The notes below the pieces were generated by a model. It did no database searches. It had not been told where the DNA came from and saw nothing but the letters and a program-made list of their open reading frames with translations. From the NCBI RefSeq assembly GCF_020171315.1, contig NZ_JAIUZP010000004.1:62001-126000 (forward strand): DNA of 64,000 nucleotides, in the 5' to 3' direction. The position numbers and the translations under genes are program-made. Positions 42,597-50,986 of the stretch are shown here, piece by piece (position 1 is the stretch's first letter; each line of letters opens with the position of its first letter). The DNA comes from Pseudooceanicola nanhaiensis (lineage in GTDB: Bacteria > Pseudomonadota > Alphaproteobacteria > Rhodobacterales > Rhodobacteraceae).

Positions 42597-43376
42597 TCAG
42601 CCGGTACGCCCGGCGGCGCGCCGGTCGAGCGTGGCATTCAGCAGGCCGCGCATCCCCTCGAGGTGACGGCCCATCAGTTCTGCGGCGCGGGCGCCCTCGC
42701 CCGCCGCGATCGCCTCGGTGATCTGCTCGTGCAGGTCGACGGACCGCCGACGCTCGTGCTCGCGGTAGATCAGCATGTTGGTCACGGGGATGAAGCTTTC
42801 GATCACCGCGTACATCATCAGCTTGAGCGGCTGGTTGTGCGTCGCCTGCACCAGCGCCCGGTGGAACCGCACGTCGGAGGCGCAGAAGTCCTCGTCGCGC
42901 AGGCTCTCGTCCCGTTGCAGGGCAACCTCGGCCCGCAGCGCGGCGAGGTCCGCCTCGGTCCGGGCGGTGGCGGCAAGGCGGCAGCAGACGGCCTCGGTCT
43001 CGGCCCGGGCGGTCAGCATCTCCTCCACGTCGATATCGCCGGTGCCCACCAGCAGCGTGGCCGCATCGGCAATCGCCTCCCCCAGCCCCTGCGGATCGGG
43101 GCGCGAGACGAAGGTGCCCCCGGCGGGGCCCCGGCGCGAGCGGATCAGGTTCTGGGCGGCGAGGATCTTGAGCGCCTCGCGGATCGTGGGCCGGGACACG
43201 CCGAAATGCTTGGCAAGATCCTCCTCGTTCGGCAGCCGGTCATCGACCTTGAGCTGACCGTCGAGGATCGCCGCGCGCAACTGGTCTGCCACCTGCCGCG
43301 ACAGCCCGTCCCGGACGATCTCTCCGGTCTGCAAGCCCGTCTGCAATCCTGTCTGTAGCCCACTGCCGAGCGCCAT
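42597..43376 (-). CDS. GntR family (FCD domain) transcriptional regulator
   Basis: A 259-residue FadR-type regulator: winged helix LSRQVADQLRAAILDGQLKVDDRLPNEEDLAKHFGVSRPTIREALKILAAQNLI (residues about 25-78) and a helical FCD effector domain with metal-type residues (FHRALVQATHNQP). The N terminus carries three GLQT repeats (residues 6-17) written with different synonymous codons. A much longer open frame continues upstream but is antisense to the FAD oxidase gene and is rejected. It is divergent from that gene, and an AT-rich stretch between them probably holds its operator. Confidence 0.9.
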   Translation of the reverse strand: MALGSGLQTGLQTGLQTGEIVRDGLSRQVADQLRAAILDGQLKVDDRLPNEEDLAKHFGVSRPTIREALKILAAQNLIRSRRGPAGGTFVSRPDPQGLGEAIADAATLLVGTGDIDVEEMLTARAETEAVCCRLAATARTEADLAALRAEVALQRDESLRDEDFCASDVRFHRALVQATHNQPLKLMMYAVIESFIPVTNMLIYREHERRRSVDLHEQITEAIAAGEGARAAELMGRHLEGMRGLLNATLDRRAAGRTG

Positions 43377-43420
43377 GGCGGTCCCCCTCTCAAGCGACTC
43401 GGAGGCTAGCACCGCGCGCA

Positions 43421-43456
43421 AAAGATTAAAAGGTTTGACAAATAGGTTAATTCTGC
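43421..43456. promoter_or_regulatory. Candidate operator/promoter between the FCD regulator and FAD dehydrogenase genes
   Basis: AT-rich pocket holding direct repeats AGGTT at 43431 and 43444 (13-bp period) and a TTGACA box at 43435-43440 on the plus strand. No good -10 is seen. FCD-type regulators commonly bind next to their divergent targets. Confidence 0.4.
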
Positions 43457-43499
43457 GACCGTCGTCCCGTTGCCCATCACAGGTCCTGGGGAGGAGCGG

Positions 43500-44894
43500 A
43501 TGACAGAGGTACTGAGCGGGGTCGAGGAGGCCCTGATCGAAAGGCTGGGCGCGGTGCTGCCGCCGCAGGCCCTGCTGACCGGAGACAGGATCGACCCGCG
43601 CTATCAGGAGGACCGGCGCGATCGCTTCTCGGCCCGGCCCCGCTTCGTGCTGCGGCCTGCCACGACGCAGGAGGTGTCGGACGCGCTGCGGCTCTGCGAT
43701 GCGGCCGGACAGCGCGTGGTGGTCCATGGCGGGCGCACCGGCCTGTCGGGGGCGCATCGGATCGTCGAGGGCGAAGCCGTCCTCTCGCTGGAGCGCATGA
43801 CCGCCGTCGGCCCCGTCTCGACCGAAGGCGCCACCCTGCTGGCCGAGGCCGGTGCCCCCCTTCAAGCCGTGCAGGAGGCCGCAAGCGCGGCCGGGTTCAC
43901 CTTCGGCGTGGACATCGGCGCGCGCGGCACCGCCACCATCGGCGGCAATATCGCCACCAACGCGGGCGGCATCCGGGTGCTGCGCTACGGCATGTTCCGG
44001 GCACAGGTGGCCGGGCTGGAGGCGGTGCTGGCCGATGGCACGATCCTGTCGGGCCTGCGCGGGCTGGAGAAGGACAACAGCGGCTGCGACCTGAACCAGC
44101 TCTTCATCGGCAGCGAGGGCACCATGGGCGTGGTGACCAAGGCCCTGCTGCGCCTGCACCCGGCCCCGGCGGATGCGATGAACGCCCTCCTCGCCGTGCC
44201 CTCGCTGGAGGCGGCGCTGAGCCTTCTGCAACGGCTGCGCGCCGCCCTCGGCCCCCGGCTGACCGCCTGCGAGGTGATGTGGCCCGGCGCCTATTTCGGC
44301 ATCTGCCGCCATCAGGGCCGCACCCCGCCACTGGCGACCGAGGCACCCTTCTACCTGCTGGCCGAGAGCCAGTCCCCAACGCCCGGCGGCGCGGCGGAGG
44401 GTTTCCTCGACACGCTGATGGAGGGGATCGAGGACGGGCTGGCGCTGGATGCCGTCGTCTCGCAATCGCTCAAGGAATACGAGACGCTGTGGGAGATCCG
44501 CGACGGCGGGGCGGAGTTCGTGCGCCACCTCGACAAGACCGCGAGCGGCGACATCTCGGTCCCGCTGACGCGGATGGCCGACTTTGCCGTGGCCAGCCAA
44601 AAGGCGGTGCGGGAGGTCGATCCGGGGGCGGACTTCTACATGTTCGGCCACATCGGCGACGGCAACCTGCACTACGTTTTCACCACCACGCGGAAGGAGG
44701 CGGCGCTGGACCGGCTCTATCACGTGGTGGCGGATCATGGCGGCGCGATCTCGGCCGAACACGGGATCGGCGTGGACAAGAAGCCGTGGCTCCCCCTCGC
44801 CCGCAGCCCGGGCGAGATCGCGGTGATGCGGCGGCTGAAGCGCGCGCTGGACCCGAACGGCATCCTGAACCGGGGGCGGATCTTCGATCTCTGA
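43500..44894 (+). CDS. FAD-linked D-2-hydroxyacid dehydrogenase (GlcD/Dld-like)
   Basis: A 464-residue FAD-binding oxidoreductase. The PCMH FAD-binding part shows RPATTQEVSDALRLCDAAGQRVVVHGGRTGLSGAH and GNIATNAGGIRVLRYG; the C-terminal oxidase part shows HIGDGNLHY and the AEHGIGVDKK motif. It probably oxidises D-lactate, glycolate or D-2-hydroxyglutarate-like acids to 2-oxoacids with electron transfer to the quinone pool or an electron carrier. GGGGAGGAGCGG lies just upstream of the ATG at 43500. No GlcE/GlcF partner is present. FCD regulators often control such hydroxyacid dehydrogenases. Confidence 0.92.
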   Translation: MTEVLSGVEEALIERLGAVLPPQALLTGDRIDPRYQEDRRDRFSARPRFVLRPATTQEVSDALRLCDAAGQRVVVHGGRTGLSGAHRIVEGEAVLSLERMTAVGPVSTEGATLLAEAGAPLQAVQEAASAAGFTFGVDIGARGTATIGGNIATNAGGIRVLRYGMFRAQVAGLEAVLADGTILSGLRGLEKDNSGCDLNQLFIGSEGTMGVVTKALLRLHPAPADAMNALLAVPSLEAALSLLQRLRAALGPRLTACEVMWPGAYFGICRHQGRTPPLATEAPFYLLAESQSPTPGGAAEGFLDTLMEGIEDGLALDAVVSQSLKEYETLWEIRDGGAEFVRHLDKTASGDISVPLTRMADFAVASQKAVREVDPGADFYMFGHIGDGNLHYVFTTTRKEAALDRLYHVVADHGGAISAEHGIGVDKKPWLPLARSPGEIAVMRRLKRALDPNGILNRGRIFDL

Positions 44895-45000
44895 GGGGGG
44901 GGGCGCGGAGCGCTGCGCCGCGCCTGTCCACCGCCGCCCTGTCCCGATGCGGGGCCTGCGCAGCACCGCATCCGTCCCCTAAAACGCCCGCCCCTGTCTC

Positions 45001-45031
45001 GGGGTCGGCCGGGCCATGTCCCGGCCCCGAC
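45001..45031. terminator. Hairpin between convergent genes
   Basis: GTCGG-CCGGG (45004-45013) pairs with CCCGG (45020-45024) and CCGAC (45027-45031) around a 2-nt bulge, between the FAD dehydrogenase and GT4 stops. It could end either transcript; no T-run. Confidence 0.35.
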
Positions 45032-45071
45032 GGACGTCGCGCCCGAACATGACGCTAGGACCTGCCCGCCC

Positions 45072-46067
45072 TCAGGCGGTCTGCGCCAGCCGCTCGCCCG
45101 CGCTCATCAGCTCCTCCACCAGCCGCGCCCAGCCGTCACGGGTGGGCTGCGCCGTGGCAAGGTTGCGGTCGATCTCGGGGCGCTCTGCCTCCGTCAGCCG
45201 GGCGATTGCTTCGGTCCAGGCCTCCTCGCTCAGCTCCGTCACGGGGATATTGCCGCGTGCCGCCTGCTCCTTCAGCCCGTCCACGCGGGACATCAGCACG
45301 GGACGCCCGGCGGCATTGGCCTCCAGCGCGACGAGGCCATAGGGCTCCCACCGCGAGGGCATGGCGATGGCGTCGCAGGCGGCATAGGCCTCCTCGGGGC
45401 GCGCGGTGAAACCGGGGAAGAGGATGCGCGGATCACCCGCGGCAAGCGCCTCCAGCTCCGCCCGCGCCGCGCCCTCGCCGAAGAGCGCCAGCCGCAGGAA
45501 GGGATCGGGCAGCGACCGGAAGGCGCGGATCAGCACGTCGAAGCCCTTCTGGGTCTCGAACCGTCCCACGGCGCCCAGCACCCGCACCGGGCCCAGCGGG
45601 GCCTCCAGCGCGGCACAGGGGGCAAGCTCGACACAGGGCGGGATCACGTCGAGCGCCTGCGCCCGCACCAGCCCGCGCCACTCCAGCCACCCGGCCTGCG
45701 CCGCGCTCACCGCCACGACCCGGTCGAAGAGCGCATAGGCGCAGCGCAGCAGGTGGTGGAAGCGGGTGCGATAGGTGACATTGGCGGCGGTGAAGCCCTC
45801 GGAATAGCTGTGCTCCACATGGACCAGCGGCAGGCCGGAGTGACGCGCCCGCAGCGCCATCAGCCCCGGCAGCCCGCGCCACGTGATCGCCAGATGCGAG
45901 ACGATCATGTCGGCGTCGATCCCGGCGCGCGCAGGCGCATGGCGCGGCACGACACAGACCTGATGGTCGGCGATGCGGGCCATCTGCGGGTCCTGCCGGA
46001 GGAAATCGAGGTAGCGGGTCACGCCGCCTGCGGTGGTGTCATCGACGAGATGGGCAATACGGATCAT
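45072..46067 (-). CDS. Glycosyltransferase family 4-type protein
   Basis: A 331-residue GT-B fold glycosyltransferase. N-terminal RIAHLVDDTTAGGVTRYLDFL is the glycosyltransferase 4-like acceptor domain; the C-terminal GT1 domain shows LGAVGRFETQKGFDVLIRAF and the donor-binding EAYAACDAIAMPSRWEPYGLVALEANAAGRPVL. The start at 46067 follows CTTGGAGGACATGCC; an upstream frame to 46154 overlaps the next gene. It is last in the operon wzx-GT2-GT2-GT4, adding a sugar to the repeat unit of an exopolysaccharide on the inner face of the membrane. Confidence 0.9.
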   Translation of the reverse strand: MIRIAHLVDDTTAGGVTRYLDFLRQDPQMARIADHQVCVVPRHAPARAGIDADMIVSHLAITWRGLPGLMALRARHSGLPLVHVEHSYSEGFTAANVTYRTRFHHLLRCAYALFDRVVAVSAAQAGWLEWRGLVRAQALDVIPPCVELAPCAALEAPLGPVRVLGAVGRFETQKGFDVLIRAFRSLPDPFLRLALFGEGAARAELEALAAGDPRILFPGFTARPEEAYAACDAIAMPSRWEPYGLVALEANAAGRPVLMSRVDGLKEQAARGNIPVTELSEEAWTEAIARLTEAERPEIDRNLATAQPTRDGWARLVEELMSAGERLAQTA

Positions 46068-46089
46068 GGCATGTCCTCCAAGGGGCAGA

Positions 46090-47082
46090 TCAGGTGGCGC
46101 GGCGGCCCGTGGCGCGGGCCAGACGGGCGATGGCGGCGGGGCCGAGGGCAGCAAGCACCCCGGCGGCCAGCGTGGTGGTGGCGGTCTTCACCGGCTCGCG
46201 CAGCAGGGCGCGCGGGTCGGCGGCCCATGCGGCCCGGGTGCGGCGCAGCGCCTCGGCCCCGTCGCCGGAGCTGATCGCCCGCCGGGCGAGGTAGCGGTGC
46301 TGGAAGGCCCGCGCGGCGGGGGCATGGGCAGCCACGAAACCCGGCGCGAGGCGCGACAGCTTGGCCACCACGGCTTCCCACGTCTGGTACTGCCGCGCGA
46401 TCCCGGCGGAGAGCCCGCCCGACACCACCCGGTAGCGGGTCAGCAGGCCCGGCACGCCCTCCACCTCCCAGTCGGTGGTCAGCATCAGGCGCATCCAGCA
46501 CTCGATATCCTCGGACTGGCGGAAGCGTTCGTCGAACCACCAGTCACGGCTCTCCTCGTAGGACGGGCGGAAGGCGATGGCATCGAGCGCCGCGCGCCGC
46601 ATTACGGCAGCAGAGCCGTTGCCGACCGGGTTGCGCTGGAACACATGGGCCGCCGTCACGCCGCGCAGGCGCGGGCGCTGCGCAAGGCCCATGGGGCGGC
46701 TGGCGGCGTCGATCAGTTCGGAGCCGGAGTAGCTGAGGCCGACCTGCGGATTGGCCTCCAGATGCGCCACATGGGCCGCCAGCTTGGTCGAGCGCCAGAG
46801 GTCATCGCTGTCGCAGAAGCCGATATAGGACCCGCGCGCGGCATTGATCCCGGTGTTGCGCGCCCCGGCAAGGCCCCGGTTGGGCTGCTGGATCACCCGG
46901 ATACGGGGATCGCCCATGGCGCGGACCACGGCCAGCGTCCGGTCGTGGGAACCGTCGTCGACCACCACGATCTCGAACTCCGTGAAGGTCTGCGCCAGCA
47001 GGCTCTGGAGCGTCTCACCGATGGTTTCGGCGACGTTGTAGGCGGGGACCACGATGGTCGCCTTTGGGGTGCGTTTGGACAT
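46090..47082 (-). CDS. Glycosyltransferase family 2
   Basis: A 330-residue GT-A fold transferase. KATIVVPAYNVAETIGETLQSLLAQTFTEFEIVVVDDGSHDRT is the nucleotide-sugar binding start and CDSDDLW (around residue 94) holds the metal-binding Asp residues. GAGAGGAGGCTTTCCG precedes the ATG at 47082. It is related to the next upstream gene (47111-48025) with the same motifs and tail style, suggesting an old duplication in the operon. Donor and acceptor unknown. Confidence 0.92.
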   Translation of the reverse strand: MSKRTPKATIVVPAYNVAETIGETLQSLLAQTFTEFEIVVVDDGSHDRTLAVVRAMGDPRIRVIQQPNRGLAGARNTGINAARGSYIGFCDSDDLWRSTKLAAHVAHLEANPQVGLSYSGSELIDAASRPMGLAQRPRLRGVTAAHVFQRNPVGNGSAAVMRRAALDAIAFRPSYEESRDWWFDERFRQSEDIECWMRLMLTTDWEVEGVPGLLTRYRVVSGGLSAGIARQYQTWEAVVAKLSRLAPGFVAAHAPAARAFQHRYLARRAISSGDGAEALRRTRAAWAADPRALLREPVKTATTTLAAGVLAALGPAAIARLARATGRRAT

Positions 47083-47110
47083 CGGAAAGCCTCCTCTCGG
47101 TGGGCCGGGG

Positions 47111-48025
47111 TCAGTGGGAAAAGAGCGCCCGGCGCAGGGTCCGGGGCATCAGGGGGGCGGCGGCGGCACAGGCGAAGGTCAGCCCGCCGCGCTTGAGGTC
47201 GGAAAAGAACCCCGGCGGGCTGAGGCAGGCACCGCGCAGCGCCAGCCGCAGCGCCTCACGCGCGGGGGCGTCGGTACGCAGCGCCCGGCGGGCGAGGTAG
47301 CGCAGGTGGATCGCCTCGGCCCGCGCATCGGGGCGGAAGCCAAGCTGCGCCGCCGTGGCCAGGGCTGCCTCGCGCCCCAGCCGCATCTTCTCCAGATCGG
47401 CGGAGAGGCCGGTGGGCGAGGTCCGGTAATGCACCAGCAGCCGGTCGAGCCCGATCACCCGGTGACCGAGGCCCGCAAGGCGGATCAGCCACTCGAGGTC
47501 CTCGTTGTGGACCATGGCCGGGTCGAAGCCGCCCGTGGCGGTCAGCACGCGGGTGCGGACGCAGAGGTTGGACATGGTGCAAACCGGGTTTTCCCCCATG
47601 AGCTGCGGCACGGTCAGCGCACCCTTGGGCACCGTCGACAGCGTGCGCGAGCCGCGCGCGTCGAAGAAGGCGATCTGCGCGTAGGCGGCATCCACGTGAC
47701 GGTCGGCAAAGACCGCGCGCATGCAGGCCAGCTTGGCCCGGTCCCAGAGGTCATCGGCATCGCAGAAGGCCACCACCTCGCCCTCGGCCAGCGACATGGC
47801 GAGGTTGCGGGCGGTGCTGGGCCCCTGCCCCGGATTGCGCATCACCCGGATACGCCGGTCGCGGCGGGCATAGGCGATTGCCAGCGACCAGCTGCCATCG
47901 GAGGAGCCGTCATCGACGATCAGCGCCTCCCAGTCGGCATCGGTCTGGGCCAGCAGGCTGTCGAGCGTCTCACCCAGCGTGGCGGCGGCATTCAGGCAGG
48001 GGATCAGGATCGAGAAATACGGCAT
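47111..48025 (-). CDS. Glycosyltransferase family 2
   Basis: A 304-residue GT2 enzyme: FSILIPCLNAAATLGETLDSLLAQTDADWEALIVDDGSSDGS at the start and FCDADDLWDRAKL for the metal site. It starts 1 bp after the wzx stop and is followed after 28 bp by the second GT2, whose C-terminal part (RRALRT-type repeat with LRYLARRAL) it resembles. Likely adds one sugar to the lipid-linked repeat unit of the exopolysaccharide. Confidence 0.92.
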   Translation of the reverse strand: MPYFSILIPCLNAAATLGETLDSLLAQTDADWEALIVDDGSSDGSWSLAIAYARRDRRIRVMRNPGQGPSTARNLAMSLAEGEVVAFCDADDLWDRAKLACMRAVFADRHVDAAYAQIAFFDARGSRTLSTVPKGALTVPQLMGENPVCTMSNLCVRTRVLTATGGFDPAMVHNEDLEWLIRLAGLGHRVIGLDRLLVHYRTSPTGLSADLEKMRLGREAALATAAQLGFRPDARAEAIHLRYLARRALRTDAPAREALRLALRGACLSPPGFFSDLKRGGLTFACAAAAPLMPRTLRRALFSH

Positions 48026-48026
48026 G

Positions 48027-49265
48027 TCAGGCTCTCCGGATCAGCGGGGACTGCAGCGTCGCCAGCAGCACGGGCAGCGCACTTGCGGCCTGTGTGACGA
48101 CGGCGACGGCGAGGTAGCCCCAGGCGAGCGCGGTCAACCCGTGCGGCGCCATGAGGACGGTGTTGGCGATCAGCGCGGCGGTCATCGCCAGCGTGACGGT
48201 GAATTCGCGCTGCGGGCGGCCCTCGGCGCGCAGGTATTGCGCCACGGCGGACCAGATCACGCCCGGGATCGCCGCAAGGCAGAGAATCGAGACGACCTTG
48301 GCCAGCCCGGCCCATTGCGCCCCGAAGAGCACCGGCACGTAGAGCGGCGCGGCGAAGGCCTGCAGCACGACCACCGGGGCGATGATCCCGACCGAGAGCA
48401 TCAGGGCGCGGCGCAGCTCCAGCCCGCGGTCTTCCGCGGCGCAGAGCGACGGGAAAAGCGCGACGGAGAGCGCCTGCGAGAAGGAATTGGCAAGGCCGAG
48501 CCCCGCGTTGAAGGCCATGAAGTAGAGCCCCAGCATCTCGGGCCCCAGCAGAAGGCCGACGACCAGCTTGTCCGCCTGCAGCCGCAGCGCCTTGACCAGT
48601 TCGACCCCCAGCACGGCCCAGCCGTAGCGGGCGAAGGGCGCGAGCGGCGCGGGAGAAACGGTCCGGTCCGGGCGCCAGGGGTGCAGGCGGCGCATGGCGA
48701 TCAGCCAGATCGGCGCGGCCAGCAGGCGCGGCAGCACCAGCGCCAGCGGCCCGGGCAGCACCAGCACCAGCACGGCAGTGGCGATATTCGCCCCCACCAC
48801 CTGACCGGCGGCAATCGCGGCGGTCTGGCGCATCTTGCCCGCCCGCATGGCAAGGGCGCATTGCACCAGCCCGCGCGGCATGAAGAGGTATTCCCCCGCG
48901 AGGATCGCGATCAGGGCAAAGAGCAGCGCCTCGCCCCCGGCCAGCCAGAGCGCGGCGCCGAGGATCATCTGAAGCCCGAAGAGCCCGAGGCACCAGCCGT
49001 CGAAGATCCGCTGCGCGGTGCGGCAGGTGGCCTCCAGCTCTCCCTGCGGGGCGGCGATGATACGCTGGTTCACCCCGGTCTCGGTCAGGGCCTTGAGGAT
49101 ATCGGCGGCGGCCATGGCGGCGGCGGCGATCCCGATGGCGCCGGCGTCCAGCGTTCGGGCGACTGCCACGACCACCAGCAGCCGCGACGCCTTGGCTGCC
49201 ACTTCGGACAGGCAGTAGGCGAGAAGGTGACGGGCGAAATGTCCCGTGCGGCTCTCTGTGGTCAT
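48027..49265 (-). CDS. Polysaccharide flippase (Wzx-type, oligosaccharide export)
   Basis: A 412-residue membrane protein with about twelve hydrophobic segments and the MOP-superfamily pattern (LLAYCLSEVAAKASRLLVVVAVARTLDAGAIGIAAAAMAAADI; ALRLQADKLVVGLLLGPEMLGLYFMAFNAGLGLANSFSQALSVALFPSL). It should flip the undecaprenyl-linked repeat unit to the periplasm. The start at 49265 is chosen for AAAGGAGCTGACTGCC upstream; a frame to 49292 adds a leader without a signal. First gene of the minus-strand transferase operon, divergent from the wza-type gene; the palindrome at 49394-49411 lies in the shared promoter region. Confidence 0.87.
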   Translation of the reverse strand: MTTESRTGHFARHLLAYCLSEVAAKASRLLVVVAVARTLDAGAIGIAAAAMAAADILKALTETGVNQRIIAAPQGELEATCRTAQRIFDGWCLGLFGLQMILGAALWLAGGEALLFALIAILAGEYLFMPRGLVQCALAMRAGKMRQTAAIAAGQVVGANIATAVLVLVLPGPLALVLPRLLAAPIWLIAMRRLHPWRPDRTVSPAPLAPFARYGWAVLGVELVKALRLQADKLVVGLLLGPEMLGLYFMAFNAGLGLANSFSQALSVALFPSLCAAEDRGLELRRALMLSVGIIAPVVVLQAFAAPLYVPVLFGAQWAGLAKVVSILCLAAIPGVIWSAVAQYLRAEGRPQREFTVTLAMTAALIANTVLMAPHGLTALAWGYLAVAVVTQAASALPVLLATLQSPLIRRA

Positions 49266-49393
49266 GGCAGTCAGCTCCTTTGCGGCGCCCACCGTGTGGG
49301 GGTTGGGGAATGGGCGCTGAGACAGGTCTAGCAGCGCGGCCGCCGTGCCGCCTCCGCGCGGGCGGCGAGGTGAGGCGCCCCAAAGGTCAGCGC

Positions 49394-49411
49394 CCTATCC
49401 CCTTGGATAGG
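49394..49411. promoter_or_regulatory. CTATCC-N4-GGATAG palindrome, site 1
   Basis: Perfect inverted repeat CCTATCC-CCTT-GGATAGG in the wzx/wza divergent promoter, ending 88 bp before the wza start. A half-site CTATCC recurs at 49456-49461. Same motif as 55557-55570 and 58310-58325; candidate site for the LuxR-type regulator at 57441-58052. Confidence 0.65.
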
Positions 49412-49499
49412 CCCGGCAATCCCCCCGCGCGTTGGACCTGTGGAGGTGCGGCGCGCTATCCCTGAGGTCAGGAATTCACACCCATCAGAGGAGGCAGCC

Positions 49500-50735
49500 A
49501 TGCCCCGCAAGACCATCGGAAAGGCCCCCGCAAAGGGTCTCGCCCTGATCGCGCTCGGCGCCCTGGCCGCCTGCGCCGCACCACCCCAGGCGCGCAACAT
49601 CGAACCCGTCGCACAGGGCGACGGCTACCAGGCCCAGTACCGGGAGTTCGAGGTCAGCCGGAACGCCATGAGCTTCCTGCGCGCGCCAGACATGAACGCC
49701 GCCAAGTGCCGCCCGCCCATCGGCGGGGCCGACTACACCGGCGGCGGCAAGCTGGACGGCGACGCCTATGCGCTGCGCGGCGAGCTGCTCTCGCGCGGGG
49801 ATCTCGTCGACTTCCGCCTGCCGCAGGACGAGACCTTCTCGGGCGATTACGTCGTCTCGCGCGATGGCACGCTGAAGCTGCCGTTCCTGCCCCCCATCGC
49901 CGCCGCCGGCCGCCGCCCCGAGGCGGTCGCCAGCGACATCCGCCGCGCCCTCGTCGCGGGCGGCCATTACGGGGCGGAGCCTGTGACCTCGCTCCTGATC
50001 CTCGACTTTGCGCCCGCCCGCGTCGCGGTCTCGGGCGCGGTGTTCGAGCCCCATCCGATCGACATCGGCGGCGTCTCGGGCGATCAGGTGGACAGCCGTC
50101 GGCAGGCCGCTTTCGGGGCCTCGACGGAACAGCGCAACCTCTCGGTCGCGCTGCGCAACGCGGGTGGCATCCGGCCCGATGCGGATCTCTCGGCGGTGAA
50201 GCTGAGCCGCGCGGGGCGGAACTACACGCTCGACCTGCGCGGCGCGATCCGGGGCGAGATGTTCGAGGACATCATGCTGATCACCGGGGACGAGATCCAC
50301 GTCCCCTCCCGCGGCTGCTTCCAGGATGACCTCGTGGTGCCAGGCCCGATCAGCCCGCCGGGCGTCTCGCTCTTCCTGTCGAACCTGACCCAGCCCGCCA
50401 CCGGCAACGCGATCTCTGCCATCGGCCAGACCGTGCGCGAGGTGCCCTACGGCACGCGCTACATGCAGGCGGTGGTGGATGCGAACTGCGTCGGCGGGGC
50501 GCGGGTTTCCAGTGCCGCCCGCTCCGCCGCGCTCTTCTCGCGCAACCCGGTGACGGATGTCTCGGTGGTGATCGAACGGCCCATCGAGCAGATGCGCGCC
50601 CGCGCCGACCGGGACGACTACGACCCCTACCTGCTGCCGGGCGACAGCATCGCCTGCTACGACAGCGGCATCACCAACGTGACCGAGATCGGCCGCGTGC
50701 TGGGGGTGATCGGTGCCGTGGCAATGCTGCCCTGA
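49500..50735 (+). CDS. Polysaccharide export lipoprotein (Wza-type)
   Basis: A 411-residue outer-membrane exporter. The signal peptide ends in the lipobox LGALAACAA (lipid-modified Cys near residue 25). The polysaccharide export domain follows (YALRGELLSRGDLVDFRLPQDETFSGDYVVSRDGTLKLPFLPPIAAAGRRPEAVASDIRRAL, residues about 90-155) and then SLBB-like repeats. CAGAGGAGGCAGCC precedes the ATG at 49500. It stands alone on the plus strand and ends in a strong terminator. It would form the secretion pore for the polysaccharide made by this locus. Confidence 0.88.
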   Translation: MPRKTIGKAPAKGLALIALGALAACAAPPQARNIEPVAQGDGYQAQYREFEVSRNAMSFLRAPDMNAAKCRPPIGGADYTGGGKLDGDAYALRGELLSRGDLVDFRLPQDETFSGDYVVSRDGTLKLPFLPPIAAAGRRPEAVASDIRRALVAGGHYGAEPVTSLLILDFAPARVAVSGAVFEPHPIDIGGVSGDQVDSRRQAAFGASTEQRNLSVALRNAGGIRPDADLSAVKLSRAGRNYTLDLRGAIRGEMFEDIMLITGDEIHVPSRGCFQDDLVVPGPISPPGVSLFLSNLTQPATGNAISAIGQTVREVPYGTRYMQAVVDANCVGGARVSSAARSAALFSRNPVTDVSVVIERPIEQMRARADRDDYDPYLLPGDSIACYDSGITNVTEIGRVLGVIGAVAMLP

Positions 50736-50764
50736 GCGGAAGAGAAAACAGAGGCGAGCAGAGG

Positions 50765-50798
50765 CTGGCGGCGGGTTTCCCGTCGCCAGTTTCGTTTT
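50765..50798 (+). terminator. Terminator of the wza-type gene
   Basis: CTGGCGGCGGG (50765-50775) pairs with CCCGTCGCCAG (50779-50789) around a TTT loop, with one G-U pair, followed by TTTCGTTTT. Confidence 0.85.
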
Positions 50799-50986
50799 GC
50801 GTCAGGGGGATACGGCATCAGCCGCTTCGGAAGCGGGCCTCGGGACGGGCGCGTTCAGGACGGGCGCCCTATGGCTGGCCGTATCGGAACGGGCCACACA
50901 GGACCGAGCTGCTCGGGGCAGTCTATTCCGTTGGAGGCCGCCCTATCGGACGCGCCATGACCGCCATGGGCGGCTCCCCCCGCCCC

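Noticed and set aside
42597-44966. 789-residue version of the FCD regulator
   Set aside because: The N-terminal 530 residues are antisense to the FAD dehydrogenase gene; the regulator has a good start at 43376.
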